Origin: Acuticoccus sp. I52.16.1
Lineage (GTDB): Bacteria; Pseudomonadota; Alphaproteobacteria; Rhizobiales; Amorphaceae
Length of the DNA stretch: 64,000 nt
Direction: 5' to 3'
NCBI RefSeq assembly: GCF_022865125.1
Contig: NZ_CP094832.1
Coordinates: forward strand, 16,414-80,413
The position numbers were made by a program, and so were the translations under genes. The notes beneath the pieces were generated by a model, which was not told the DNA's origin, did no database searches, and saw nothing but the letters and a program-made list of their open reading frames with translations. Below, in pieces: positions 45,356-54,289 of the stretch (its first letter is position 1; every line of letters begins with the position of its first letter).

Positions 45356-46204
45356 ATGACGACCACCACGGCCGACACCCCCGACGCCGTGTCCGACACC
45401 AGCGAGGTCAGCCGGACCGGGCACGCCGTCCGCCGCCGGGCGATGCGCGGGCATGCCATGGTGATCGCGACGCAGGTCGTCCTGCTCGCCGTGCTGCTCG
45501 GCCTGTGGGAATACGCCACCTACGCCGACAAGCAGACCGCCTTCATGTTCGGCTCGCCGAGCGCGATCTTCGGCTTCCTCGTCACCATGGCGTCCGACGG
45601 CAGCCTCTTCCGCGACACCTGGGTCACCGGGCTCGAGACCGTGCTCGGCTTCGTCGTCGGCAATGTCCTCGGGACGGTGATGGGCCTCGCGCTCTGGTAT
45701 TCGCCGTTCGTGTCGCGCGTCGTCAGCCCGTTCATCGTCGCGCTGGGGTCGATCCCGATCATCGCGCTGGCGCCGATGGTCATCATCTGGTTCGGCACCG
45801 GGCTCTCGTCCAAGATCGCGATGGCGACGTTGTCGGTCGTCGTGGTCGCCCTCGTCACCTCCTACAAGGGGGCGATGAGCGTCGATCCCGACCAGATCAA
45901 CCTGATGCGCACCCTCGGCGCGCGCAAATGGCAGATCTTCAACCGCCTCGTCGTGCCCGCCTCGCTGAGCGACATCTTCGCCGGGCTGAAACTCACCGTC
46001 GGCTTCGCGCTGATCGGCGCGATCATCGGCGAGTTCATGTCGTCCTCGGAGGGGCTCGGCCACGCGATCTTCAAGGCCGGCTCGCTCTACATCATCCCCA
46101 AGGTGCTGGCCGCGCTGGTCGCCACCATCGCACTGGCGCTGGCGCTGACCTTCCTCGTCGGTAAGCTGGAGCGGCGGCTGATGCACTGGCGGCGCGACCT
46201 GTGA
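45356..46204 (+). CDS. ABC transporter permease, NitT/TauT type
   Basis: A 282-residue permease with about six helices. The EAA-type loop MRTLGARKWQIFNRLVVPASLSDIFAGLK and the helix GSIPIIALAPMVIIWFGTGLSSK are diagnostic of the SsuC/TauC group. An unstructured Thr-rich N-terminus precedes the first helix. It starts 12 bases after the ATPase stop. Confidence 0.9.
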   Translation: MTTTTADTPDAVSDTSEVSRTGHAVRRRAMRGHAMVIATQVVLLAVLLGLWEYATYADKQTAFMFGSPSAIFGFLVTMASDGSLFRDTWVTGLETVLGFVVGNVLGTVMGLALWYSPFVSRVVSPFIVALGSIPIIALAPMVIIWFGTGLSSKIAMATLSVVVVALVTSYKGAMSVDPDQINLMRTLGARKWQIFNRLVVPASLSDIFAGLKLTVGFALIGAIIGEFMSSSEGLGHAIFKAGSLYIIPKVLAALVATIALALALTFLVGKLERRLMHWRRDL

Positions 46205-46277
46205 GCCGCCGCCGGCACCCTCTTCCGCCGCGGTCCCTCAGGCCGGCCGCAGCGGCTTTTCAACGAACGGAGAAGTC

Positions 46278-47198
46278 ATGACTCACGTGGTTCCCAAGGC
46301 GGGCAATATCAAATTCGCCCTGTCGGGGCACGAGGCGTACGTGGACAAGATCGCCCCCGGCGAAACCTTCAAGGTCGAGTGCGCCATCAACATCGGCGAC
46401 GGCATCCTCACCCACGCCGGCCAGGCGATCGACCCGGCCAAGATCGTCGTCCCCTTCGTCAACGGCGCCACCGGGCCGATGGAGATCGAAGGGGCCAAGC
46501 CCGGCGACATGCTCAAGGTCGAAGTGATCGACATGGAGCTGGACAGCCTGGGATTCACCGCCCTGTGGCCCGGCATCGGCATGTTTCCCGACTGGGTGCG
46601 CCAGAAGGAATTCGGCTTCATCCCCCGCGTGATGGAGGTCAAGGACGGCTTCGTCCACTGGTCGGACAAGGTGAAGCTTCCGGTCGCGCCGATGATCGGC
46701 GTGATGGGTGTGGCGCCAGTGCTGGGCGCGACCCCGACGGTCGACAACGGCCCCAACGGCGGCAACCTCGATATCCAGGAATTCACGCCGGGCACGACGG
46801 TGATGTTCCGCGTCAACCAGGAGGGCGCGCACTTCTTCGCCGGCGACTGCCACGCCATCCAGGGCGACGGCGAGGCCAACGGCATGGGCGCCACCGAGAT
46901 CGCCGCCGTGCTGACGCTCAAGGTCACGCTGGAGCCGGCGCCCGAGCGTCTCACCTGGCCGCGCATCGAGACAGCGACGCACATCGGCACCGTCGGCTGC
47001 GCCCGCCCGCTCGAGGACGCCATGCGCATCGCCTTCGAGGAGATGGTCTACTGGCTCGCCGACGACTACGGCATCCCCGAGACCGAAGCCTACATGCTGC
47101 TCGGCCAGATCGCCGAGGCCCGCTGCACGCAGGTCGTGAATCCGAAGTACACGTACGTCTGCAAGGTGTCGAAGGACATCCTGAAGTCATTCGCCTGA
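46278..47198 (+). CDS. Acetamidase/formamidase (FmdA/AmdA family)
   Basis: A 306-residue cytosolic amidase of the FmdA_AmdA family. Family blocks are GDMLKVEVID, the acidic DCHAIQGDGEANG loop (metal-site region), and TATHIGTVGCARPLEDAMR. Formamidase makes formate and ammonia from formamide, and close relatives hydrolyse acetamide. An ACGGAGAAG ribosome-binding site precedes it. It follows the transporter by 73 bases, so uptake and hydrolysis of a small amide as nitrogen source is the likely purpose. Confidence 0.88.
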   Translation: MTHVVPKAGNIKFALSGHEAYVDKIAPGETFKVECAINIGDGILTHAGQAIDPAKIVVPFVNGATGPMEIEGAKPGDMLKVEVIDMELDSLGFTALWPGIGMFPDWVRQKEFGFIPRVMEVKDGFVHWSDKVKLPVAPMIGVMGVAPVLGATPTVDNGPNGGNLDIQEFTPGTTVMFRVNQEGAHFFAGDCHAIQGDGEANGMGATEIAAVLTLKVTLEPAPERLTWPRIETATHIGTVGCARPLEDAMRIAFEEMVYWLADDYGIPETEAYMLLGQIAEARCTQVVNPKYTYVCKVSKDILKSFA

Positions 47199-47280
47199 CG
47201 GACTGCCGCGCCCGCGGGGGGCCGGCCGGCGCCCCGTGGGCCGAGGGTTCGCGGGCCCGCAACGACATCGAGGAGCAATC

Positions 47281-48042
47281 ATGGATCTGGGTCTGAAGGG
47301 GATGAAGGCGCTCGTCACCGGCGGCACGAAGGGGATCGGCCGCCACTGCGCCGAGATCTTCGCTGCCGAGGGGGCCGACGTCGCGGTCTGCGCCCGCAAG
47401 GCCGACGAGGTCGCCGAGACCGTCGCCGCGCTCGAAGCCAAGGGCGTGAAGGCCTACGGCGCGGCGGTCGACGTCGCCGACAAGGCCGCGTTCGAGGCGT
47501 TCGTGAACGCCGCCGCCACCGCGCTCGGCGGGCTCGACGTCGTCGTCGCCAACGTTTCGGCGCTGGCCGTGGCGGACGACGAGACGGCTTGGAAGGCCGG
47601 GTTCGACACCGACCTCATGCACACCGTGCGCCTCGTCAACACGGCGATGCCTTATCTGGAGAAATCCAAGGCCGCCGCGATCACGGCGATCTCGTCCGTC
47701 TCGGGCCGCGAGACGGACTTCACCGGTCCCGCCTACGGCGCCTACAAGGCGGCGCTGGTTCACTACATGCACGGGCTGGCGGTGAAGCTGGCGCCGCAGA
47801 TGATCCGCGCCAACGCGGTCTCGCCCGGCAACACCTACTTCGAGGGCGGGATCTGGAACCAGATCGAGACCGGCAACCCGGAGCTCTTCGCGGAGGCGCT
47901 GGCCCTCAACCCGACCGGGCGCATGGGCAAGCCCGAGGAGGTCGCCCGCGGCGTCGTCTTCCTGTCGAGCCCCGCCTCCTCGTTCACGACCGGGACCAAC
48001 CTCGTCGTGGACGGTGCGCTGACGCGGGGCGTGCAGCTCTGA
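47281..48042 (+). CDS. SDR-family oxidoreductase (3-oxoacyl reductase-like)
   Basis: A 253-residue short-chain dehydrogenase. The cofactor motif is TGGTKGIGR at residues 12-20, the catalytic Ser is in AISSVSGRE, and the YGAYKAA motif gives Tyr and Lys. The sequence ends VVDGALTRGVQL. ATG 47281 has GAGGAG upstream. It follows the formamidase gene after 82 bases, in the same direction. The substrate cannot be named. Confidence 0.87.
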   Translation: MDLGLKGMKALVTGGTKGIGRHCAEIFAAEGADVAVCARKADEVAETVAALEAKGVKAYGAAVDVADKAAFEAFVNAAATALGGLDVVVANVSALAVADDETAWKAGFDTDLMHTVRLVNTAMPYLEKSKAAAITAISSVSGRETDFTGPAYGAYKAALVHYMHGLAVKLAPQMIRANAVSPGNTYFEGGIWNQIETGNPELFAEALALNPTGRMGKPEEVARGVVFLSSPASSFTTGTNLVVDGALTRGVQL

Positions 48043-48064
48043 GCCGGCGCCGCTTCGCAGCCCA

Positions 48065-48630
48065 TCAGGCGGCGAAGCGGTCGGCCAGACGGCCGGGCGC
48101 CACATGGCGTGGAACGGGGATCGGTCTCACCGGGCGCAGCGGGACCGGCGCCTCGGCCGGTGGCAGGCCGCAGACGAGATCGGCGATGACGCGGCCCATG
48201 GCGGTCGCCATCGCGATGCCGCGGCCGTTGTAGCCCAGCGCTCCGCATCCAGCCGATAATAGACCGTGACACGCCCGGTCTCGTAGAGCACCGAGCCGTC
48301 GGGCAGGATGGTGGCGGCCACCTCGGCCGGAAGCAGTGCCGTCGCGGCGATGGCGGTATGGACCGGGACCACGGTGCGGCGGAGCGGCGGCAGCAGATCG
48401 TCGGTATAGCCGTTGGTGGCGAGGACCACCGCATCGGCGGTCACGGTGCCGCCGGGGGTGACGATGCGCCAGCCGCTGCCCGCGCGCTCCAGCGAGAGGG
48501 CGGGGGTCGCGCGGGTGAGCCGAGCACCGGCCCCTGCGGCCGCCTCGGCGAGGCCGCGCACGTAGCCGATCGGGTTCAGCTTGCCGCCCTGGCCTGCCGG
48601 CACCGCCACCGCGCCGGGTGCGGCCACGAC
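48065..48630 (-). pseudogene. Decayed FAD-dependent amine/amino-acid oxidase (DadA/PuuB-like)
   Basis: The remnant matches the C-terminal half of DAO-family oxidases. One frame carries QGGKLNPIGYVRGLAEAA, a VTADAVVLATNGYTDDL segment and VTVYYRLDA. At about 48246 it jumps to the next frame, which continues GALGYNGRGIAMATAMGRV to the natural end. About 100 residues expected between YYRLDA and GALGYN are missing, and so is the whole N-terminal FAD-binding part. This is an N-terminal truncation plus internal deletion with frameshift. The gap beside the ArgE-like gene is only 9 bases, so a deletion probably fused the two. Confidence 0.78.
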
Positions 48631-48639
48631 CGGTCCCGC

Positions 48640-49815
48640 TCACCAGGGCAGGGGGGCCGCCTCCAGCCGGTCCGCCAGCCGGCCGAGCATCGCCTCCGAC
48701 CGCCGGATCTGCTCGACCTCGATATATTCGTCCGGCGTGTGGCCCTGCGCCATCGATCCGGGCCCGCACACCAACGAGACGATGCCGGCGCCGAGACTGA
48801 AGGCGCCCGCCTCGGTGCCGAAGTCCACCTTGCCGAGCGGCGCCTGCGGCAGCAGCGACGACACGAAGCCGACGGCCGGATGGTTCGGGTCCGTCGCCAG
48901 ACCCCTGACGTGGACGACCTCCTCGATCTCGATGCCGCACGCGGGGTCGATCGCCCGCATCCGGGGCACCAGGCCGGTGTCGACGAACGCGTGGATGCGG
49001 TTCATGAGGCCGGCGAGCGCATCGTCGGTCAGAGCGCGGATATCGAGCTGGAAGACGCACTCGGCGGGGACGATGTTCAGCGCGGTGCCGCCGCGGATCG
49101 TGTTGACCGACAGCGTCGCCTGGGGGATCTCGTAGGCGGGGTCGGTCGGGCCGGTCTGCGCCGCGTCGCGCGCCAGGTCTTCGATGAAGGCGATCAGCCG
49201 GGCGGCGTAGGCGATCGCGTTGACGGCGGTCGGCGCGCGGGCGGAGTGCGCGGAGAGGCCGGTGACGGTGATCGTGTACATCCCGGCACACTTGTGTCCT
49301 GTCTTCACCGCCATCTGCGTCGGCTCGCCGACGATGCACAGGCCCGGCCGCACCGCGAGGCCCGCCAGCCGCTCGACGAGGCTCGCCACCCCGGTGCAGC
49401 CGACCTCCTCGTCGTACGAGACGGCGATGTGGATCGGCGCGGCGAGGTCGCGTGCGGCAAGGTCCGGCACGGCGGCGAGCACGGTGCCGATGAAGCCCTT
49501 CATGTCGGCCGTGCCGCGCCCGTAGAGCCGGTCGCCCTCGCGGCGCATGACGAAGGGGTCGCCGCTCCAGGCCTGCCCGTCGACCGGGACCACATCGCTG
49601 TGCCCGGAGAGGATGACGCCGGGGACGTCCCGCGGGCCGATGGTGGCCCAGAGGTTGCCCTTCGTGCGGTCCTCGTTCCAGAGGATCTCGCTCGCGACGC
49701 CGTGGCGGTCGAGATGGCGGGTCACATACTCCAGAAGGCTGCGGTTCGGGTCGCGCGAGACCGTGGGGAAGGCGACGAGATCGCCGATGATGCCGATGCT
49801 GTCGCTGGAATGCAT
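48640..49815 (-). CDS. Acetylornithine deacetylase-like M20 hydrolase
   Basis: A 391-residue ArgE/DapE-type hydrolase. LSGHSDVVPVDGQ, GRGTADMKGF, SYDEEVGCTG, VGEPTQM and HSARAP are the family's metal and substrate motifs in order. True ArgE removes acetate from N-acetylornithine; this copy sits with an amino-acid dehydrogenase and an amino-acid-type binding protein, so it may deacylate another N-acylated amino acid. The stop abuts the oxidase remnant. Confidence 0.86.
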   Translation of the reverse strand: MHSSDSIGIIGDLVAFPTVSRDPNRSLLEYVTRHLDRHGVASEILWNEDRTKGNLWATIGPRDVPGVILSGHSDVVPVDGQAWSGDPFVMRREGDRLYGRGTADMKGFIGTVLAAVPDLAARDLAAPIHIAVSYDEEVGCTGVASLVERLAGLAVRPGLCIVGEPTQMAVKTGHKCAGMYTITVTGLSAHSARAPTAVNAIAYAARLIAFIEDLARDAAQTGPTDPAYEIPQATLSVNTIRGGTALNIVPAECVFQLDIRALTDDALAGLMNRIHAFVDTGLVPRMRAIDPACGIEIEEVVHVRGLATDPNHPAVGFVSSLLPQAPLGKVDFGTEAGAFSLGAGIVSLVCGPGSMAQGHTPDEYIEVEQIRRSEAMLGRLADRLEAAPLPW

Positions 49816-49839
49816 GCCGTCTCCCTTGCGGCCGCAGTA

Positions 49840-50889
49840 TCAGGCCGCGACACGGGCGCCCGCAAGCGCCGCGCGCGCCATCTCGTCGGCGACGGTGCCG
49901 CTCGGCGTGCCGGTGGTCCGCGCCGCCTCCAGGATGCGCCGGGTGCGGGGGCCGATCGCCTCGATCCGCGCATCGACGGCGGCGAGGTCGCCGTCGCGCG
50001 TGTATTCGGCGCTGACGAGGATGATGCCGCCGGCGTTGACGACGTAGTCGGGCGCGTAGGTGATGCCACGCTCGAACAGCGCGCGCTCGGCGGCCGCGTC
50101 GGCGATCTGGTTGTTGGCGCCGCCGGCGATCACTCCGGCGCGCATCCGCCGGGCGATGTCTTCGGTCAGGACGCCACCCAGGGCGCAGGGGGCGAGGATG
50201 TCGACGTCGGCGAGGAGGATCTCGTCGAGGGCGGCCGGGGTGGCGGCGAAGCGGTCGCACGCTTCGTCGCGCCGCGCGGTGGCGAGGTCGGCGACGACGA
50301 GCCGTGCGCCGCGGGCATGGAGCGCCGCGGCGAGGTTCATGCCCACACCGCCGAGGCCCTGGATGGCGACACGCAGGCCCTCCAGGTCCCGCCGGCCGAA
50401 GGCGAAGCGGGCGGCCGCCTCGAGGCCGATGCAGACCCCGCGCGCCGTGAACGGGGCGGGGTTCCCGCCCACGCCCTCCCGCGCCACGATGCCGGAGACG
50501 TAGCGGGTGACGGTGGCGACGTGGGCGAGGTCCGCCGGCGCGACGCCCACGTCCTCGGCGGTCACGTAGCGGCCGTTCAGGGCGTCCACGGCGCGGCCGA
50601 ACGCGGTGAACACGTCCGCCCGCCGTTCGTCGGGGACGGGGCCGAGGATCACCGCCTTGCCGCCGCCCATCGGCACTCCCGCCAGCGCGTTCTTGTAGGA
50701 CATCCCGCGCGACAGGCGCAGCGCGTCGCCGAGGGCGGCGCCGGCGTCCTCGTAGTGCCACAGGCGGCAGCCGCCGCCCGCCGGTCCGAGCGCCGTGGAG
50801 TGGATGGCGACGAAGGCCCGCAAGCCCGTGGCGGCGTCGTTCAGCGCCACGACGCGCTCGTGACCGTCGAAGGCGGGATGGTCGAACAT
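49840..50889 (-). CDS. Leu/Glu/Phe/Val dehydrogenase (leucine-dehydrogenase type)
   Basis: A 349-residue NAD-dependent amino-acid dehydrogenase. It has GGGCRLW, the MSYKNALAGVPMGGGKAV block with catalytic Lys, TAEDVGV, and the Rossmann turn IQGLGGVGMNLA. The branch is that of leucine dehydrogenase: it deaminates branched-chain or related amino acids to oxo acids and ammonia. It lies between the deacetylase and the binding-protein gene, all leftward. Confidence 0.88.
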   Translation of the reverse strand: MFDHPAFDGHERVVALNDAATGLRAFVAIHSTALGPAGGGCRLWHYEDAGAALGDALRLSRGMSYKNALAGVPMGGGKAVILGPVPDERRADVFTAFGRAVDALNGRYVTAEDVGVAPADLAHVATVTRYVSGIVAREGVGGNPAPFTARGVCIGLEAAARFAFGRRDLEGLRVAIQGLGGVGMNLAAALHARGARLVVADLATARRDEACDRFAATPAALDEILLADVDILAPCALGGVLTEDIARRMRAGVIAGGANNQIADAAAERALFERGITYAPDYVVNAGGIILVSAEYTRDGDLAAVDARIEAIGPRTRRILEAARTTGTPSGTVADEMARAALAGARVAA

Positions 50890-50920
50890 CGGGAGATCCC
50901 TGTTTCGGTCCGGCGGGGCG

Positions 50921-52162
50921 TCAGCTCTTGGGGACGAGCGGGCAGAGGCTCTGGGAGAGCGGCAGGTAGGCCTCGGCCGCCGGGATCGTCTTGACGACGT
51001 CGTAGTAGGCCCAGGGCTTCTCCAGGCCGCCCGGCTTCTTCGCCCGCACGAGATAGAAGTCGTGGACGAGCTTGCCGTCGGCGCGGATGGAGGCGTTCTG
51101 GGCGAACATGTCGTTCACTGGCGTGGCGATCATCTTCGCGAGCACCGCGTCGGTCTCGTCGGTGCCGATGGCGGCGGCGGAGGTGAGGTAATGCAGCACC
51201 GCCGAGTAGACGGAGGCTTGCGGGGCCGTCGGCGCGCGGCCGTGCTTGTCCATGAAGCGGGCGGCGAAGGCGCGGGTCTCGTCGTCGAGGTCCCAGTACC
51301 AGGCCGTCACGGTGGTCAGCCCCTGCGCGGTCTCGAGGCCCATGCTGTGCACGTCGGTCAGGAACATCAGCTCGGCCACCGGGGTCTGACCGGCGGCGCC
51401 CATGCCGAACTCGTTCCATTGCTTCATCGCGGTGACGAGTTGCTCGCCCGCGTTCGCGAAGGCGACCACGTCCGCGCCGGAGGCCTGCGCCTGGAGCAGG
51501 AAGGCGGCGTAGTCGGACACGCCCAGCGGGTGGAAGATGGCGCCGGCCTTGGTCCCGCCCGCCGCCGCCAGAGCCGCCTCGGATTCGGCGACCATGTTGT
51601 GGCCGAACGCGTAGTCCGCGGCGATGAAGAACCAGTTGTCCATGCCCGCGCCGACCAGCTCGCGGACCGGACCGGAAACGAGGTTGTAGTTGTCGTGCAG
51701 CCACGACAGCCCGGTCGGCGCGCACTGAGCGCCGTTGATCTCGGTGGTGCCGACGGCCGCATAGCCGACGATCTTGTTCTCCTCGCGCGCCAGCGACTGC
51801 ACCGCGAGGGCGACGGCGGAGTTGGACGCGTCGGCGACCATGTCCACCCCGTCGACGTCGAACCAGCGGCGGACGATCTGGGCGCCGATGTCGGCCTTGT
51901 TCTGGTGGTCGGCGGAGAGGATCTCGACCGTCACGTCGGGGTAGAGCTCGTGGAAGTCTTCGACGGCCAGCTCGGCGGCGACGACCGACCCGAGCCCGGC
52001 GAGATCCGACAGGGGTCCCGACTGGTCGTTGACGATGCCGATCTTGAGCGCGCCGTCGGACATTTCGGCCGCTGCCGGAAGCGCCATGACGGCGGACATG
52101 GTGAGCGCCAGGCAGACCGCCGCGGCACGGTTCGGTCCGCGTTTGGAGTCGTGATCGTCCAT
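50921..52162 (-). CDS. LivK-type periplasmic binding protein (transporter genes absent)
   Basis: A 413-residue protein. The signal peptide is at residues 1-33 (ALPAAAE). The type I binding fold includes KIGIVNDQSGPLSDLAGLGS, IVRRWFDVDGVDMVAD and a C-terminal end with a single Cys. No liv-type permease or ATPase is next to it; it may use the 6.2-9.6 kb transporter or one elsewhere. It leads a leftward unit with leucine-type dehydrogenase and ArgE-like genes, suggesting import and deamination of an N-acyl or branched amino acid. Confidence 0.87.
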   Translation of the reverse strand: MDDHDSKRGPNRAAAVCLALTMSAVMALPAAAEMSDGALKIGIVNDQSGPLSDLAGLGSVVAAELAVEDFHELYPDVTVEILSADHQNKADIGAQIVRRWFDVDGVDMVADASNSAVALAVQSLAREENKIVGYAAVGTTEINGAQCAPTGLSWLHDNYNLVSGPVRELVGAGMDNWFFIAADYAFGHNMVAESEAALAAAGGTKAGAIFHPLGVSDYAAFLLQAQASGADVVAFANAGEQLVTAMKQWNEFGMGAAGQTPVAELMFLTDVHSMGLETAQGLTTVTAWYWDLDDETRAFAARFMDKHGRAPTAPQASVYSAVLHYLTSAAAIGTDETDAVLAKMIATPVNDMFAQNASIRADGKLVHDFYLVRAKKPGGLEKPWAYYDVVKTIPAAEAYLPLSQSLCPLVPKS

Positions 52163-52530
52163 CGTGCACCCCTGTTGATGATGTCTCGCAAGTTCGCGCC
52201 GCGGGCCGCCGCTGCGATCCCGCCTTGCCGTTCCCGATTGAGTTGCCGAGCCTGAACGCTAGCGACGGCATCGATGTCCGACAACGGCGTTTATCCGGCA
52301 ATTTCGGACACGGCGGGTGGCGCTGCCGCGCCCGCCGTCGTCGCACGCGGGAAGGCGCCGTGGCGACGCCGTCACCGCGCGGTCGGGGGCAGGGAAGGTG
52401 CTGGCTTTTGCGGTCTCGTGATGCCGCCTCGCCGGGGCCGCGGCGCGGTCTCGGCGGCGGGGTGCGGGGGCCGGGCCGGGCGCGCGGTCCGACGGTTCGG
52501 GTGCGAAAACCCCTCGATTCGTGACGTCGG
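52163..52530. promoter_or_regulatory. Intergenic region with inverted repeat upstream of the LivK-type gene
   Basis: About 368 bases. TGTCCGA (52275-52281) and TCGGACA (52304-52310) are perfect 7-base arms 22 bases apart, about 113-148 bases upstream of the leftward LivK-type start. They are a plausible binding site for the neighbouring AraC-type regulator or another activator. The rest (52312-52530) is GC-rich and shows nothing clear. Confidence 0.45.
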
Positions 52531-53484
52531 TCAGCCGCCCACGGTCTTGGCCTGACGCGCGGCGCGGCGCATGCCTTGCGGTGGCTGGCCATAGGCACGC
52601 AGGAAGGCCCGCCGCATCCGTTCGGGATCGCGAAACCCCGTCGACTCGGCGATCGTCTCGATCAGGTCGCCGGAGGATTCGATGCGCTCGCGCGCCACCT
52701 CCAGCCGCAGCCGCTCGATTGCCTTGGCCGGGGTCGTCCCGGTCTCGCTGGCGAAGATGCGGGCGAAATGGCGTGCGCTGAGCCCGGCGCGGTCGGCCAG
52801 CATCTCGACGGTGAGGGGGCGGTGGAGGTTCTCGCGGATCCAGCTGAGCAACGCACCGAACCGCCCGTTGGGCGACTTCAGCTCCAGGAGGGAGGAGAAC
52901 TGCGTCTGCCCGCCGCTGCGCCGGTGATAGAGGACGAGCTGCCGCGCGGTGGCCATGGCGATCTCCTCGCCGTGACTGTCGGCGACCATGGCGAGTGCCA
53001 TGTCGATCCCGGCGGTCACCCCGGCCGAGGTCCACACGTTGCCCTCGCGGTGGAAGATCCGGTCCGGCTCCAGTCGCACCTTGGGAAAACGGGCGACGAA
53101 CTCGGCGGTCTGCTGCCAGTGCGTGGTGGCCTTGCGTCCGTCCAGCAGGCCCGACTGCGCCAGGATGTAGGCCCCGGTGCACACGCTCGCCACCTGTCGC
53201 TTCTGCCGGACCATCGTGCGGAAGAAGGCCTGCGTGCGGCGGCAGTCCATCGCCTGCTCGACCCCCAGGCCGCCCGCGGTGATGAGGGTCGAGAGGCCGC
53301 GCGCCTTCGTCATGTCGGCGGCCATCACCTCCACCCCGCAGGAGGCGCGCACGGGGCCGGCCTCCACCGCCAGCATCCGCACCTGCGGCGCGGTCGGCAC
53401 CAGGCGGCGCGCGATCTCGAACACGGCGGCCGGGCCGGTCGCGTCGAGGAGCTGGAAGTCGGGAAAGATGAAGATGCCGATCAT
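52531..53484 (-). CDS. GlxA-type AraC regulator with DJ-1/PfpI sensor domain
   Basis: A 317-residue protein. Residues 1-190 are a DJ-1/PfpI amidotransferase-like domain (IGIFIFPDFQLLDATGP at the start, ASVCTGAYILAQSGLL with the elbow Cys). Residues about 215-310 are the AraC double helix-turn-helix (LADRAGLSARHFARIFASE). ATG 53484 is used; an earlier ATG at 53556 would extend across the divergent promoter. It diverges from an isonitrile hydratase whose fold is the same as its sensor domain, so it probably senses the substrate or a related compound. Confidence 0.9.
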   Translation of the reverse strand: MIGIFIFPDFQLLDATGPAAVFEIARRLVPTAPQVRMLAVEAGPVRASCGVEVMAADMTKARGLSTLITAGGLGVEQAMDCRRTQAFFRTMVRQKRQVASVCTGAYILAQSGLLDGRKATTHWQQTAEFVARFPKVRLEPDRIFHREGNVWTSAGVTAGIDMALAMVADSHGEEIAMATARQLVLYHRRSGGQTQFSSLLELKSPNGRFGALLSWIRENLHRPLTVEMLADRAGLSARHFARIFASETGTTPAKAIERLRLEVARERIESSGDLIETIAESTGFRDPERMRRAFLRAYGQPPQGMRRAARQAKTVGG

Positions 53485-53521
53485 CGGATGTCGGGAAACG
53501 AGGGAACTACGCCATTTCAGG

Positions 53522-53540
53522 TGCCAACGAGTGCATGGCA
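53522..53540. promoter_or_regulatory. Inverted repeat in the divergent GlxA-type / isonitrile-hydratase promoter
   Basis: TGCCA and TGGCA arms (53522-53526, 53536-53540) frame a 9-base centre, within the 95-base gap between the divergent genes. The arms are short, so the call is tentative. The site is close to both starts and could bind the AraC-type protein. Confidence 0.35.
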
Positions 53541-53579
53541 GATTGCGGGTCGTCAAGTTGGACTGAAAAAGGCGCTCTC

Positions 53580-54266
53580 ATGGCCCAGAAAAAGCAAATC
53601 GGCCTGCTTGTCTTCCCGAACATCACGCAGCTCGACATGACCGGGCCGCTGCAGGTCTTCTGCAGCGTCGCCGAGGCCGAGGTGCATCTCGTCTGGAAGA
53701 CGACCGATCCGGTGCCCAGCGACACCTCGCTCGTCATCACGCCGACCATTACCCTCGCCGACTGCCCGCAGCTCGATTTGATCTGCGTTCCCGGTGGACT
53801 CGGGACCGATCCGCTGATGGAAGACCCGGAGGTGCTGGACTTCCTGCGGCGGCAGGCCGAGGGCGCGGCCTATGTCACCTCGGTCTGCACGGGGGCGCTG
53901 GTGCTGGGCGCGGCGGGGCTGCTGAAGGGCTACCGGGCGACGACGCACTGGAACGCGCTCTCGGCGTTGCCGCTGCTCGGCGCCGAAGTGGTGCGCGAGC
54001 GGGTCGTCGTGGACCGCAACCGGATGACGGGCGGCGGCGTGACGGCGGGGATCGACCTCGGCCTGACGGTGGTGGCGGAGATGTTCGGCCGGCCGGTGGC
54101 CGAGTTCGTGCAGCTGCGCCTCGAATACAATCCGCAGCCGCCGTTCGATGCCGGCTCGCCCGACACCGCGCCGGCCGAGGTTGTGGCCTCGACGCGGGCG
54201 CGGATGGAGGCGGCGCGGCTGAAGCGGATGGAGATCGCCGCGCGCATCGCCGAGCGGCAAGGCTGA
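53580..54266 (+). CDS. Isonitrile hydratase (DJ-1/PfpI superfamily)
   Basis: A 228-residue protein, the same length as Pseudomonas putida isonitrile (cyclohexyl-isocyanide) hydratase InhA. Asp19 (in PNITQLD) and Cys103 (in TSVCTGALVLG) correspond to catalytic Asp17 and Cys101 as I recall them, with a constant offset of two. THWNALSALPLLG and GGGVTAGIDLGL are also family motifs. It converts R-NC plus water to R-NH-CHO in the cytosol. ATG 53580 with AAAGG upstream is preferred to 53535. The amidohydrolase gene that follows could remove the formyl group. Confidence 0.86.
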   Translation: MAQKKQIGLLVFPNITQLDMTGPLQVFCSVAEAEVHLVWKTTDPVPSDTSLVITPTITLADCPQLDLICVPGGLGTDPLMEDPEVLDFLRRQAEGAAYVTSVCTGALVLGAAGLLKGYRATTHWNALSALPLLGAEVVRERVVVDRNRMTGGGVTAGIDLGLTVVAEMFGRPVAEFVQLRLEYNPQPPFDAGSPDTAPAEVVASTRARMEAARLKRMEIAARIAERQG

Positions 54267-54289
54267 GCGGCGGCGGCACGGGGGACGTC

